From Agaribacter marinus (GTDB lineage: Bacteria > Pseudomonadota > Gammaproteobacteria > Enterobacterales > Alteromonadaceae), in contig NZ_BSOT01000005.1 in the NCBI RefSeq assembly GCF_030160655.1, positions 1,259,546 through 1,323,545 on the forward strand: a stretch of 64,000 nucleotides of DNA. Reading direction: 5' to 3'. Shown here one piece after another: positions 36,588 through 45,783 of this stretch. Below the pieces are notes generated by a model, which did no database searches, was not told the DNA's origin, and saw only the letters and a list, made by a program, of their open reading frames with translations. Positions within the stretch are counted from its first letter, which is position 1. Every line of letters starts with the position of its first letter. The translations under genes and the position numbers were made by a program.

Positions 36588-37841
36588 TTAAACCAATAGC
36601 TCTTTTGATAAGGGAGTACTCGTATCAGCAATCAACTGCTTATTCACACGTAAATCTTTTTTGATTATTTGTGTACCTAATACGTAAGACTTTGTATGGT
36701 TAACGGCTTCTACGCACAATAAACGTTCGCCTTGGAAATACCATACTGAAAACTGCCCTTCATCCTCATTACGTACAACTAAATCATCATATCCTTGGGA
36801 CAATCCAACAATTTGTAGCTTATATTCATATTGATCAGACCAAAACCATGGCACGACGGGTGCAGGCGTCACACCTTTAGTTAAATACTGTGCAGCGCCT
36901 TTGGCTTGGTCCACAGCATTCTGTACCGATTCTAATCTAATCCAACGATCGTAAACGGTACTGAAATGCTTGGTACAATCGCCAATCGCAAAAATATCGG
37001 GGTCAGAGGTTTGGCAAACACCATTCACTTTAATGCCCTCTTCCACAATCAATCCTGCATTTATGGCTAGTTGTGTATTTAAACGAACCCCCACTCCCAC
37101 TAGAATGAAATCAGCGAGATATTCTGTTCCGTCACCACATACAACAACTTGTTTATTCCCACGTTGCTTGACCCCAACGACATCTTTAGTGGTTTCAAGA
37201 GATATTCCTTTATTGATATGAAGCGTCGACAAAAATTCAGACATCACTGGTGACGTTACTCGAGAGAGAATTTTTTCTTGCTTTTCAATGACGGTAACGT
37301 TGGCACCAAGGGACTTAAATGAAGCGGCCGATTCCAAACCAATATAGCCACCACCAATAATCACGACATCTTTATCACTACTTTGGCTCAGCGCAGACTG
37401 AATCGCTTTTACGTCAGCGTAGGTACGCATTGCAAAGTATTTACTTTGACTAAGTAAACCCGGAATAGGTGGAATAAAAGGCGAGCAACCTGTAGCAATG
37501 ACTAGTTTGTCGAATCCAATTATGTCGCCTGCCGCCAATTTAATTTGCTTGTTTTCCCTATCAATGTCGTCAACAGTTTGACCTAAACGTAATTGAATAT
37601 TGCTGTCAGCATACGCTTTCTCAGCTTTGAGTGGTGTAGGTACGCATTCGGTCGTCTGTAATGTCTTTTTAGATAGTGGCGGACGGTGGTAAGGCAATTC
37701 AGGGTCACTATCGACTACCGTGATTGTACCTTGCCAGCCTTGTTGACGAAGATTGAAAGCAAAGTTAACTCCGGCATGACTTGCACCAATAACTACTGCG
37801 TTCATCGAAAGTGTCTCTACACCTGATTCAGTACCTTGCAT
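36588..37841 (-). CDS. Ferredoxin reductase (FAD, NAD(P)H) of the P450 system
   Basis: Pyridine nucleotide-disulfide oxidoreductase of the putidaredoxin reductase type, 417 aa. FAD-binding GASHAGVNFAFNLRQ near the N-terminus (about 18-32), YHRPPLSKK, the NAD(P)H motif IIGGGYIGLESAASF (about 160-174) and the FAD-binding IFAIGDC near 290 are present. The chosen ATG has GAGG 7 bases upstream; a later ATG (MNAVVIGASHAG) would also work. It forms an operon with the ferredoxin (17 bases) and P450, the three parts of a class I P450 electron chain: NAD(P)H to FAD to 2Fe-2S to heme. Confidence 0.93.
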   Translation of the reverse strand: MQGTESGVETLSMNAVVIGASHAGVNFAFNLRQQGWQGTITVVDSDPELPYHRPPLSKKTLQTTECVPTPLKAEKAYADSNIQLRLGQTVDDIDRENKQIKLAAGDIIGFDKLVIATGCSPFIPPIPGLLSQSKYFAMRTYADVKAIQSALSQSSDKDVVIIGGGYIGLESAASFKSLGANVTVIEKQEKILSRVTSPVMSEFLSTLHINKGISLETTKDVVGVKQRGNKQVVVCGDGTEYLADFILVGVGVRLNTQLAINAGLIVEEGIKVNGVCQTSDPDIFAIGDCTKHFSTVYDRWIRLESVQNAVDQAKGAAQYLTKGVTPAPVVPWFWSDQYEYKLQIVGLSQGYDDLVVRNEDEGQFSVWYFQGERLLCVEAVNHTKSYVLGTQIIKKDLRVNKQLIADTSTPLSKELLV

Positions 37842-37858
37842 TTAAGTGCCTCGCTTTG

Positions 37859-38167
37859 TTAACCGGCAACCGTAAAGGTCATACCGTCGATTTCGTCGGA
37901 TACCGGGATTTGGCAACATAGTCGGCTGTATTCAGTCGCATTGTCATCAAGCTCTAGCATGTCACTTTCGGTTTCAGCAGGCGCCCCCACTTTGTCAAAA
38001 TCTTCGGGGCTAAGATGAATGTGACAAGTTGCACACGAGCATACACCACCACAATCGCCATCAATGCCATAAACACCATTTTGAACGGCTAGTTCCATTA
38101 ACGATCCGCTATCACCTTCAACTTCTACGGATTCATTTGCTTGCGTGATAAAAATTACTTTTGCCAT
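37859..38167 (-). CDS. 2Fe-2S ferredoxin, adrenodoxin/putidaredoxin type
   Basis: 102-aa electron carrier between the reductase and the P450. The cluster ligands show the vertebrate-type spacing C-x5-C-x2-C in GDCGGVCSCATCHIH plus a fourth Cys in SRLCCQIP. Acidic surface loop (DNATEY, ELDDN) suits docking to both partners. AGGA ribosome-binding site precedes the ATG. Middle gene of the P450 operon, 24 bases after the P450 gene. Confidence 0.95.
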   Translation of the reverse strand: MAKVIFITQANESVEVEGDSGSLMELAVQNGVYGIDGDCGGVCSCATCHIHLSPEDFDKVGAPAETESDMLELDDNATEYSRLCCQIPVSDEIDGMTFTVAG

Positions 38168-38191
38168 CTTTGATATTCCTAATATTAAGCG

Positions 38192-39364
38192 TTACTTTGC
38201 GGTAAAACGTGCTTGCAAACGATTAAAACCTACCTTGCGAGAAAATTCGCCAAGGCGCTCTACGTTTTCATCTGCATCGATTGTATCCAATTGACCAACT
38301 TTATCAGCTAAAGATACTACTAATTGACGTAATATTTGGCGCGCATGCGTTGCTCCCAAGCAATTGTGCGTACTAAAACCAAAACTCACATGGGGATTAA
38401 CCTTTCTGTCAAAATCTACTTTATTTGGCTCTTCAAATGTTTTCTCATCTCTGTTCGCTGATGCCCAGCACAATGAGATACGTGAATCTGCTTTTACAGC
38501 ATGCTCACAAACCACTGTATCTTGTGTCGCTACTCGCCCCATTTGTGTGAGTGGCGCAAAATAGCGAATAAGTTCTTCAACGGCTCGATTCACGATCTCA
38601 GGCTCATCATGAAGTCGTTGTAAATCACTAGCGTTTTCAGAGAAATAAGCAATTGAGTTAGTAATCGCATTAATTACAGTATCTCTGCCACCCGCAAAGG
38701 TTAAGATCATGACGCCTTTCACTTCTTCCTTCGTCATTTTCTTACCATCAACTTCTGATGCTAGCAGCACCGAATATAAGTCTTCACCTGGTGACACCAT
38801 TGCTTTGTCAATTTCAGCATCAATGTAGTCATACAAAATATTTGCTTTGTCACCATCCAAATCACTATCATCACTGCGGAATACGTGAGTCCCCCAATCT
38901 ATCCAAGTTTGCGCCTTATCCATCGACGTATTTAGCAACAGCGTAAGTGCTTTTGACTGTAAAGGCAGCGCAAATTCTGAGACGACATCCAAGCTATCCG
39001 TTTTCAATGCACTATCAATGATGTCATCAATAATCGCTTGAAGCTTTTGCTGGTAACTTTCATCAAGTGGACGTTTAAACCATGGATTGAGTAAATCACG
39101 ATAACTTTTGTGCTCTGGAGGATCGACTTCAAAAGGTATTTGTCGCGTATCTCGAATAGCGACTTCTGAAGGGATGACGATTCGACCTGGTGCAGCCCCT
39201 GACTGAAATGTTGCGGCACTGTGCGCCGCTTTACGCACGTCTTTAAGACGCAATAACATGTCAACCGGGTCTTGTTGGTCGTCCATATAACCGACGCCAG
39301 TTTCTGCACGTTTATCTGCAAAAGCATCTGGAAAATCGCTTACTGAAGTCGTTTTTAAAGTCAT
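38192..39364 (-). CDS. Cytochrome P450, probable 6-O-methyl-D-galactose demethylase
   Basis: Soluble bacterial P450, 390 aa from the ATG at 39364; the longer reading from 39439 adds 25 unlikely residues. The heme-binding loop is FGFSTHNCLG with Cys335, the I-helix motif is AGGRDT (about 220-225) and the ExxR helix is EELIRYF. In marine agar and porphyran degraders, P450s of the CYP236A type with a neighbouring ferredoxin and reductase demethylate 6-O-methyl-D-galactose, giving D-galactose and formaldehyde. The operon, the GH genes around it and the formaldehyde-type dehydrogenase nearby all fit that role. The substrate is inferred from context. Confidence 0.88.
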   Translation of the reverse strand: MTLKTTSVSDFPDAFADKRAETGVGYMDDQQDPVDMLLRLKDVRKAAHSAATFQSGAAPGRIVIPSEVAIRDTRQIPFEVDPPEHKSYRDLLNPWFKRPLDESYQQKLQAIIDDIIDSALKTDSLDVVSEFALPLQSKALTLLLNTSMDKAQTWIDWGTHVFRSDDSDLDGDKANILYDYIDAEIDKAMVSPGEDLYSVLLASEVDGKKMTKEEVKGVMILTFAGGRDTVINAITNSIAYFSENASDLQRLHDEPEIVNRAVEELIRYFAPLTQMGRVATQDTVVCEHAVKADSRISLCWASANRDEKTFEEPNKVDFDRKVNPHVSFGFSTHNCLGATHARQILRQLVVSLADKVGQLDTIDADENVERLGEFSRKVGFNRLQARFTAK

Positions 39365-39534
39365 CTGAAATCTCTGCACATTATAGATTGTTAATTTAAT
39401 GTGAGATGCTAATAGTAATTTAACATTAAAAATACACAAATATTGCCCATAAATGGTATTTTCATGTCATTTCTTAATGATTATATACAAAAAAATCAAC
39501 AAATCGCACTGAAAGCACATCCCAAAAGATACAC

Positions 39535-39568
39535 ATAAAAAAACTCAATAGCCGTAAACTATTGAGTT
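39535..39568 (-). terminator. Rho-independent terminator after GH117
   Basis: Inverted repeat AACTCAATAG / CTATTGAGTT (39542-39551 and 39559-39568) with a 7-base loop. Read on the minus strand it is followed by a run of seven T's, right after the GH117 stop at 39608. Confidence 0.85.
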
Positions 39569-39607
39569 TCAAAATAAGTTTTTTGCTTACTAAAGGGTAT
39601 TACACCC

Positions 39608-40690
39608 TTAGTTACTGTTTTGATAGGTACCTGAATCTAAGATTTGACGACGGATTTTATATTTACAAATAAAGTTCCAGTTCCAAGATGCGTCATATTT
39701 GTGGCACAAGCCCCAAGATAAGCCTGGTCTTTGAGACGTTTCAGCTTCCGGGTCTCTGAACAAACCAATTGCCTCTGGTGCACCTTTGATATGTGCTTTG
39801 ATATCAAAGTTAAGGCCATCTTCCGCAAATTGAACAGTATTCTTTTCAGGGCCATCGGTAGTTAATAAACTAGCAACACCACCTTCAAAGTTCCATACGA
39901 CGACTTCATGGCCACTATTAGAAATTGGATTCAGTGGTGATTTAGTATAGGGCCCGAGCGGGTTGTCAGCAATCGCAACACCATGCTTGATTTCACGACC
40001 ACCAAAGTTCATTTCTTCACCCATTGTTTCCCCTTTGTAATACAAGAAGAACTTGCCTTTTACAACAAGCAAGCATGGATCGTGCACTTTGTGGCTATCG
40101 AAGCTACCTTTGCTCTTGACGGCAAACCGACTATCCACATCACCGTCCCATTCACCATCACGGCTAGGGCTTAATATAGGTGCGTCAGATTTATTCCAAG
40201 GACCATAAGGTGAATCAGCCCATGCAATAGCAACTTCTTCATACTGACGGTTTACGTATGGTGTTTGAACTGTTTGATATAGTAAGTAATATTTACCTTC
40301 GTGTGCCAACACCTCAGGTGTAAAAACCGCGCGGTCATCAAAACGACCAGCTTCACCAGGTTTGACGGCAGGGCCTTCTTCTTTCCAAGTTTCGCCGTCA
40401 TCAGACGTTGCATGCCATACTTCGGTTAAATCCCATGGAAAAACTTTATCAGTAATTTTACCGCCAAAACCAAATGTTTCGCCCTCACCTTTAGTGTAGT
40501 AAACATGATACTTACCATCGACTGATATAACAGATGATGGGTCTCTGCGAATAACACCTTCTTCAAACGCAAAATCGCCTTTTAGAGGAGAAACATCAAA
40601 CTCAATCATCCAATCAGAATTAGTAGAATCGTAACCTCTTTCAATTGCTCTTTTTGAAGCTAAACTCAACGGTTTTTCACTATTACTCAT
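39608..40690 (-). CDS. GH117 alpha-neoagarobiose hydrolase
   Basis: Five-bladed propeller glycosidase that releases 3,6-anhydro-L-galactose and D-galactose from neoagarobiose. Family marks: [25 protein letters not shown] at the start, [43 protein letters not shown] and [17 protein letters not shown]. His261 in the last one matches the acid histidine described for the family. It is 360 aa, no signal peptide, so cytoplasmic or periplasm-free; neoagarobiose would have to be taken up first. The sugar kinase gene lies 11 bases upstream in the same operon. Confidence 0.95.
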   Translation of the reverse strand: MSNSEKPLSLASKRAIERGYDSTNSDWMIEFDVSPLKGDFAFEEGVIRRDPSSVISVDGKYHVYYTKGEGETFGFGGKITDKVFPWDLTEVWHATSDDGETWKEEGPAVKPGEAGRFDDRAVFTPEVLAHEGKYYLLYQTVQTPYVNRQYEEVAIAWADSPYGPWNKSDAPILSPSRDGEWDGDVDSRFAVKSKGSFDSHKVHDPCLLVVKGKFFLYYKGETMGEEMNFGGREIKHGVAIADNPLGPYTKSPLNPISNSGHEVVVWNFEGGVASLLTTDGPEKNTVQFAEDGLNFDIKAHIKGAPEAIGLFRDPEAETSQRPGLSWGLCHKYDASWNWNFICKYKIRRQILDSGTYQNSN

Positions 40691-40701
40691 TACCTGAATA
40701 C

Positions 40702-41646
40702 CTATTTTAACGCATTATTTTTTAAGTAAGCACAAATATCATGGGCGATAATTGCACCTTGGTGTTGAACGACAGTGCCCGCAGTTTCACGAGCATTGTG
40801 CAGTGCCGCATCGTAATCAGCGCCAACTAGCTTGGAGCCTAAATATGCACCTGCAAAAGAATCGCCGGCTGCGGTGCTATCGATCTGTTTCGCAGCTGGC
40901 ACAAATGGTTTGTGTAGTATCTGTTCGTTATTTACGTATATAAAGTTACCATCATCATCTGCTTTATATACGACTTCCTCAATATCAAATTTGGACAACA
41001 AGTCATTGCAAGTCTCTACACCGTTGATATCAAACAGAAGCTCAAGTTCGTCAACCCCAGGCAACAAAATGTTAGCGACAGTAAATGCTTTTTCCATCCA
41101 CCATTTCGCTACAGACTGGCTTTCCCAAAGAATTGGACGGTAATTTGGATCAAATGCGACTTTCGTCCCTTTGTTTGATAATTCGGATAAAACCGCTAAC
41201 AACTTTTCTCGGCTGGTATTATCTAAGATTGCAAGTGTAATACCTGAAAATAAACAATACTTAGGTGGCTGTTGTATCAAGGCTGCAAACGTGTCTTCGT
41301 GAACTTCAACCATGCGTTTTGCTGCTGCGCTGTTACGCCAATATGTGAAACTACGCTCACCTGTATCAGACAATTCAATACCATATAAACCGAGAGTTGC
41401 GTTCTCTAGTACCTTAACACAGTCAGCATTTACGCATTCTTCACGTAGAAGTTCGCTGAGGTTTTCACTAAAACGGTCAGTACCAATCGCAGTAAACAGC
41501 CCTACATTTAACTCAGAGAAAAGTCGTTTTGCATAAATGGCAGTATTAAACACGTCACCAGCAAACTTAACATTAATATGATGTTTATCGGCCCACTGGA
41601 GTTCGCCTAATGGTTCCCCTATTACGAGTAAATCTAACGCTTGCAT
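40702..41646 (-). CDS. PfkB family kinase, probable 2-keto-3-deoxygluconate kinase
   Basis: Ribokinase-type sugar kinase of 314 aa. The PfkB C-terminal signature is [15 protein letters not shown], with the catalytic Asp in AAGDS, and the N-terminal part has VIGEPLGEL and [10 protein letters not shown]. Phosphorylation of 2-keto-3-deoxy-D-gluconate to KDPG is the expected step after the anhydrogalactose genes at 45784-50188; KDPG then goes to the aldolase at 27353. It is in an operon with GH117, which ties it to anhydrogalactose use. Confidence 0.88.
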   Translation of the reverse strand: MQALDLLVIGEPLGELQWADKHHINVKFAGDVFNTAIYAKRLFSELNVGLFTAIGTDRFSENLSELLREECVNADCVKVLENATLGLYGIELSDTGERSFTYWRNSAAAKRMVEVHEDTFAALIQQPPKYCLFSGITLAILDNTSREKLLAVLSELSNKGTKVAFDPNYRPILWESQSVAKWWMEKAFTVANILLPGVDELELLFDINGVETCNDLLSKFDIEEVVYKADDDGNFIYVNNEQILHKPFVPAAKQIDSTAAGDSFAGAYLGSKLVGADYDAALHNARETAGTVVQHQGAIIAHDICAYLKNNALK

Positions 41647-41951
41647 ATATCTTTATATGTCCTAATTAATAACGAATAACGAAAGTCTTGATATACTTAG
41701 GTTACTAACGATAACGCTACCCGAGTAAGAGCAAGTATTTCAAATCTTACAAATTTCAATAATCATACTACAATTATGCTGTTTGTGTGATTCCAATTGT
41801 TATAAGAAAACACTCTGAAATAGACAAAATTTTTACTCTACGTCAGGCTTACCCATTAGGTTGAAAATTCACAATCATAACTAAAACGAACAGTGACTCT
41901 ACAAATTCGCCCGCTAATTTGTATAAAAATGGTCAACATGTCAATAAGTTT

Positions 41952-41961
41952 TTGTTAACAA
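41952..41961. promoter_or_regulatory. TTGTTAACAA palindrome, candidate operator
   Basis: Lies in the 406-base divergent gap (41647-42052) between the kinase-GH117 operon (-) and the isomerase (+), about 90 bases before the isomerase start. It is the same palindrome as at 30791, 50215 and 50274, flanked here by TTT and TT. The rest of the gap is AT-rich promoter-type sequence with no coding frame. Confidence 0.6.
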
Positions 41962-42052
41962 TTTACACATATTGCACTATACTTCTTCGCCGTTCAAATA
42001 AGTAGCCATTTATTTGAAATTAACTGCAAATCAAAAATTGAATGGGATAGAC

Positions 42053-42874
42053 GTGAAACTAGAGTTTTATACGCCGCTGTGGGGCTTTGATAATCTTGAT
42101 TTTGATACATTTATCCAAAAAGCGATTGATGGTGGCTTTGACGGTATAGAAATTCCATTTCATATGGGTTTAACATTAGAAGCATCTCATTTAGAGACAA
42201 TCAGTAAAATTAAGGCAGCCGGCTTAAAATATATTGCGCAGCATTATGAAACTGTTTGCTCTGACATATCTCAATACAAACAGGAGATACGCACTAGATT
42301 GGAGCTCCTCGCGTCTACGCAACCAGAATTTATTAATAGTCAAACTGGACGAGATTTCTTTACATTTGAAGACAACCTATCAATCATAGATGTGTGTGAA
42401 GCTGTCAGTAAAGAAACCGGCGTCAAAATCTATCACGAAACTCACCGCGGTCGGTTTAGTTTTGCTAGCCATGTGACCGAACAATACCTAAAAGCACGCC
42501 CTAATTTGCGCCTTAATGGCGATTTAAGTCATTGGTGTTGCGTTGCTGGCACCTTACTTGAAGATCAAGACAAACGCCTAGATGCAATGTTCAAAAACAT
42601 GCATCACATACATTCGCGTGTAGGATTTTCTGAAGGCCCACAAGTGTCAGATCCAACTGCCCCAGAATTTGAAGCAACGGTTGAGCGTTTTCTTTCTTGG
42701 TGGTTCAAAATATTCGACAATGCAAAAGCGCGAGGTGACACAAGCTTTCCGATTACTACCGAATTCGGCCCGGCACCTTACATGCCTTTAGAGCCGCATA
42801 CGCAGCGCCCATTGTGCGACCAATGGGAAGCCAACATGTACATAAAGCATTTGATCAAGACAGGTTATGAATAA
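42053..42874 (+). CDS. Sugar phosphate isomerase/epimerase family TIM-barrel protein
   Basis: Xylose isomerase-like TIM barrel (273 aa). The frame opens at a TTG at 42014, but the GTG at 42053 follows GGGA at good spacing and starts the conserved first strand (LEFYTPLWGFDN), so I use it. Metal-site type residues are Glu in FDGIEIPFH, Glu in IYHETHRG, Asp in LNGDLSHW and Glu in TTEFGP. It has a candidate operator upstream and is next to the anhydrogalactose genes. I infer isomerisation or epimerisation of a sugar or sugar acid; the substrate is unknown. Confidence 0.75.
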   Translation: MKLEFYTPLWGFDNLDFDTFIQKAIDGGFDGIEIPFHMGLTLEASHLETISKIKAAGLKYIAQHYETVCSDISQYKQEIRTRLELLASTQPEFINSQTGRDFFTFEDNLSIIDVCEAVSKETGVKIYHETHRGRFSFASHVTEQYLKARPNLRLNGDLSHWCCVAGTLLEDQDKRLDAMFKNMHHIHSRVGFSEGPQVSDPTAPEFEATVERFLSWWFKIFDNAKARGDTSFPITTEFGPAPYMPLEPHTQRPLCDQWEANMYIKHLIKTGYE

Positions 42875-42936
42875 CGTTTAAAGTAAGTAAATGCACTAAA
42901 AACGGTATAAAAATAGATGGGGTGTGGGTATAAGGA

Positions 42937-43689
42937 CTACAATAGACTGAGCTCGGAAGAAATTTTACGAGTACATTCAGTCAGTGCCGCTTTTATCGCT
43001 TGCTCCTTTTCATCAGTCAATCCCAATACCATGACTGACAACGCTGCGATTATTTTGCCGTCACTTTGACCAATTAAGCTAGACAATTCAATTAGCCCAG
43101 GCAAATTACTGCTCACATGTTTACAGAATTTTGTCTGCCTGAGCAGTACCACCTCATTGGTGATGATATCAACGCTGTCAGTTGAATCATTGTTAAGTAC
43201 GTCGTCGCGTTCAATCAACATTCGCTGCACTTCAGGGTTGCTATTCGCAAGTAGTAACTTACCTGCGCCAGATGCCGACAAATCAAAAAGCGTTCCTTCC
43301 ATAATTTGCATCGACACCTCACTATTGCTAGAAGCTTGTAAAGTCATCATTGCTTTACTCTTATACAACGTGAATAGATGGCAAGAAACACCATAATCGA
43401 ATGCAAATTCTTCCATCACAGGTAAGGCAGTCTGTGATATCTGCGCCATTGGGTTAACGCGACGCGTTAACGTAAAAAGCTTCAGAGACATCTTATACCG
43501 AGACGAACTAGGGTCTTGTATTAAATAACCTTTTGATTCTAAATTAATCAAGACTCTATATATTTCGTTGATGTTGCGATTAATGCCAGTTGCAATCTCC
43601 GCTTTAGTTAGCGCATTGTTTTGTTCAGACAGAAACTCTAAAATTTCAAACGCTTTATCAACGGCAGGCACTGAATACTTATCAGCCAT
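42937..43689 (-). CDS. IclR family transcriptional regulator
   Basis: N-terminal winged helix (residues 1-65, KAEIATGINRNINEIYRVLINLESKGYL) and C-terminal IclR effector domain (about 75-248, with SASGAGKLLLA and LIGQSDGKIIAALSV). I chose the ATG at 43689 because GGGAG lies 5 bases upstream; the TTG four codons earlier is less likely. It is divergent from the PhyH-type dioxygenase at 43836 and convergent with the isomerase. A 5-bp inverted repeat GAATA...TATTC near 43756-43774, in the shared promoter, is a possible binding site. Confidence 0.88.
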   Translation of the reverse strand: MADKYSVPAVDKAFEILEFLSEQNNALTKAEIATGINRNINEIYRVLINLESKGYLIQDPSSSRYKMSLKLFTLTRRVNPMAQISQTALPVMEEFAFDYGVSCHLFTLYKSKAMMTLQASSNSEVSMQIMEGTLFDLSASGAGKLLLANSNPEVQRMLIERDDVLNNDSTDSVDIITNEVVLLRQTKFCKHVSSNLPGLIELSSLIGQSDGKIIAALSVMVLGLTDEKEQAIKAALTECTRKISSELSLL

Positions 43690-43835
43690 GCTTACTCCCA
43701 AAAAAATCGCGTTAATAATGAGTTATTTAAGAACAAAGTCAATATTTTTATAAATGAATACTATTTTCATATTCAAATATTGTGATATATTGACAACCTA
43801 TTTGTTAAATAACATTCTTTATAAGGTAAATTTCG

Positions 43836-44594
43836 ATGGCTAATTTATTAACAAATGAGCAAATTGCCGAATTTCATGGAAATGGCTATGTAATCGCGCG
43901 TGGTTTCTATTCAGATGAAGAAGTGGCTAAGCTACAGGAAAAAGCATTTTCTGACGACAGTTTATATAAAAATGCTTGGGATAAAAAAGATGCCTCTGGC
44001 ACAGTTAGTAAAGTAAGTTTGTGGCAAGATTTAGGTGACGACCTATATAGCCTTTTCCCTCGTGGCGAACGTATGGCGAAATCCGCCGAATTGCTATTAG
44101 ATGAACCAGTATTTCACACGACAACTAAAATCATGATGAAAGAACCTCTTGTCGGGGGGGCTTGGGAATGGCATCAGGACTACGGTTATTGGTGTTACGA
44201 CAACTTCCACCTTTATCCAAAATTATTGAGTGTCATGATTGCAATAAATGAAGCTACGGAAGAAAATGGTTGCTTAGAGGTGTTAAAAGGCTCTCATCAT
44301 ATTGGCCGAATCGACCACTCAAAAACCGGTGATCAAAAAGGGGCAGATTTACGTTCTGTGGAAGAAGCTTTGAAGTACCACGAGCTTGTTAAAGTAGAGC
44401 TAAAGCCCGGTGATACCTTGTTCTTCCATTGCAACCTGTTGCATAAGTCAAATCAGAATCGTTCTGAAAACCCAAGATGGGCGATGATCAGTGCGTACTG
44501 TGCAGAGAGCAACAAGCCCTACAAAGAAAACTCCCTTATTTATAGACCGCTTGAAACAGTTTCTGACGAAGCAATACTTGCGTATACAGAATAA
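43836..44594 (+). CDS. Phytanoyl-CoA dioxygenase (PhyH) family oxygenase
   Basis: Fe(II)/2-oxoglutarate dioxygenase of 252 aa. The N-terminus (LLTNEQIAEFHGNGYVIARGF) is the usual PhyH start. Iron ligands are HQD in WEWHQDYGYW (about 112-117) and the histidine in FFHCNLLHKSNQN; an arginine in SENPRWAMIS binds 2-oxoglutarate. Substrates of the family vary widely (lipids, sugars, metabolites). It lies in the agar locus and divergent from an IclR regulator, so a methylated or otherwise modified sugar is worth considering. A strong hairpin follows. Confidence 0.8.
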   Translation: MANLLTNEQIAEFHGNGYVIARGFYSDEEVAKLQEKAFSDDSLYKNAWDKKDASGTVSKVSLWQDLGDDLYSLFPRGERMAKSAELLLDEPVFHTTTKIMMKEPLVGGAWEWHQDYGYWCYDNFHLYPKLLSVMIAINEATEENGCLEVLKGSHHIGRIDHSKTGDQKGADLRSVEEALKYHELVKVELKPGDTLFFHCNLLHKSNQNRSENPRWAMISAYCAESNKPYKENSLIYRPLETVSDEAILAYTE

Positions 44595-44622
44595 AAATAA
44601 TCTTTTAGCTCAATTGTGCTTT

Positions 44623-44670
44623 CTCGTTTTTTTACCTATTGCACTCAGGTGAAATAGGTAAAAAAACGAG
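44623..44670. terminator. Hairpin after PhyH gene
   Basis: Perfect 18-bp inverted repeat, CTCGTTTTTTTACCTATT at 44623-44640 and its complement at 44653-44670, with a 12-base loop. It lies 29 bases after the stop of the PhyH-type gene and probably ends its transcript. Confidence 0.75.
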
Positions 44671-44832
44671 AGTATTAAGAAAACACTATTCGCACCTCAA
44701 TTCATCAAAACGATAAATTTAGCTTGTATGAATCTCATTTAAAATATACTTTAGTATTAGATGTGCTTTATTGTGAGAATTAGACATCCTAAGATGTATC
44801 CGTAACCTTGATAATTTGAGGAAGTGTAGTAG

Positions 44833-45681
44833 GTGACTTTTTTTGTTAGAGTGATTTGTATCTGTTGTCTTCTATCAATTTTACTTATTGCTTCACAACC
44901 GATTGCTGCTCAGCAGAAACTAACATTATATACGGAAGAATTCCCTCCTTATAATTATATGCTTTCAAATGGTGACATAGGTGGAATTAACGCCGATATT
45001 TCAATAGAAATTTGTAGGCAAGAGAACATAAATTGTACTTTTGATCTAAACCCGTGGAATCGTTCCTATAGGAAAGCGAAATACAATGTCAATAGCGGTA
45101 TCGTATCTACTGCTAAACGGGCGGGTAGAGAGCCATTTTTTCATTGGATTGGCCCCTTAGTTTCGGGGAAAGCTTGCATTTTTAAACTAACGTCAAGGGA
45201 TGATATAAAGATAGCCAATAAGTCTGATTTGGCGACTTACACCATTGGTCGTTCAAAAGACATGTCTTACGATCAAGTCTTGCTAAATTTAGGTTTTACA
45301 CCCGATAAAAACATTATTCTGTACCCTCAGATTTATGGTGAAGTTAACGCGTTAGCAAGGGGGCGAGTCGATTTCATATTGGGCTCGAGTAGCGTTTTGA
45401 GTTATCAATTAGCAGGGAAAGAAATTTCCGCATCAGATATCCAGCCGGTATGGTTAATTGAAGATAACGTGATAAAAGGCAATTTTTTGGCCTTAAACAA
45501 GGCTATTCCTAGCTCTCTAGCGCGCCGTCTTCAACATCGTCTAAATACACTCAAGAAAAACGGTACCGTTAACCGCATCAAGCGAAAATACTTACAGCAA
45601 GTCTCATCAGATTTGTTGTCGACAAACCCCGACTTACAAGCATGCCTTAATTTGCCAAAAATGAACATAAACACCAACTAA
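44833..45681 (+). CDS. Periplasmic substrate-binding protein, SBP_bac_3 type
   Basis: A signal peptide is at about residues 1-26 (cleavage near PIAAQ). The fold of the family shows as LTLYTEEFPPYNYML, GGINADISIEIC, PWNRSYRKAKYNVNSGIVSTAKRAGREPFF and RVDFILGSS, the solute-binding pattern of polar amino acid transporters. It is 282 aa. No ABC permease or ATPase is near, so it may work with a distant transporter or serve as a sensor. The start is a GTG with purine-rich sequence just upstream. Confidence 0.8.
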   Translation: MTFFVRVICICCLLSILLIASQPIAAQQKLTLYTEEFPPYNYMLSNGDIGGINADISIEICRQENINCTFDLNPWNRSYRKAKYNVNSGIVSTAKRAGREPFFHWIGPLVSGKACIFKLTSRDDIKIANKSDLATYTIGRSKDMSYDQVLLNLGFTPDKNIILYPQIYGEVNALARGRVDFILGSSSVLSYQLAGKEISASDIQPVWLIEDNVIKGNFLALNKAIPSSLARRLQHRLNTLKKNGTVNRIKRKYLQQVSSDLLSTNPDLQACLNLPKMNINTN

Positions 45682-45712
45682 TCACTTGGCGTTCAACAGG
45701 AAAATTTGCTAC

Positions 45713-45744
45713 AAAAAAAACCGGTGTAGGTTACCCTACACCGG
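45713..45744 (-). terminator. Terminator of the anhydrogalactose operon
   Basis: Inverted repeat CCGGTGTAGG / CCTACACCGG with a 4-base loop (45721-45744). On the minus strand it is followed by a run of eight T's (A's on the + strand at 45713-45720). It lies 40 bases after the aldehyde dehydrogenase stop. Confidence 0.9.
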
Positions 45745-45783
45745 CTGTTGTATCCTGAACTTTCGCTCAGTACACAGGGGGTC

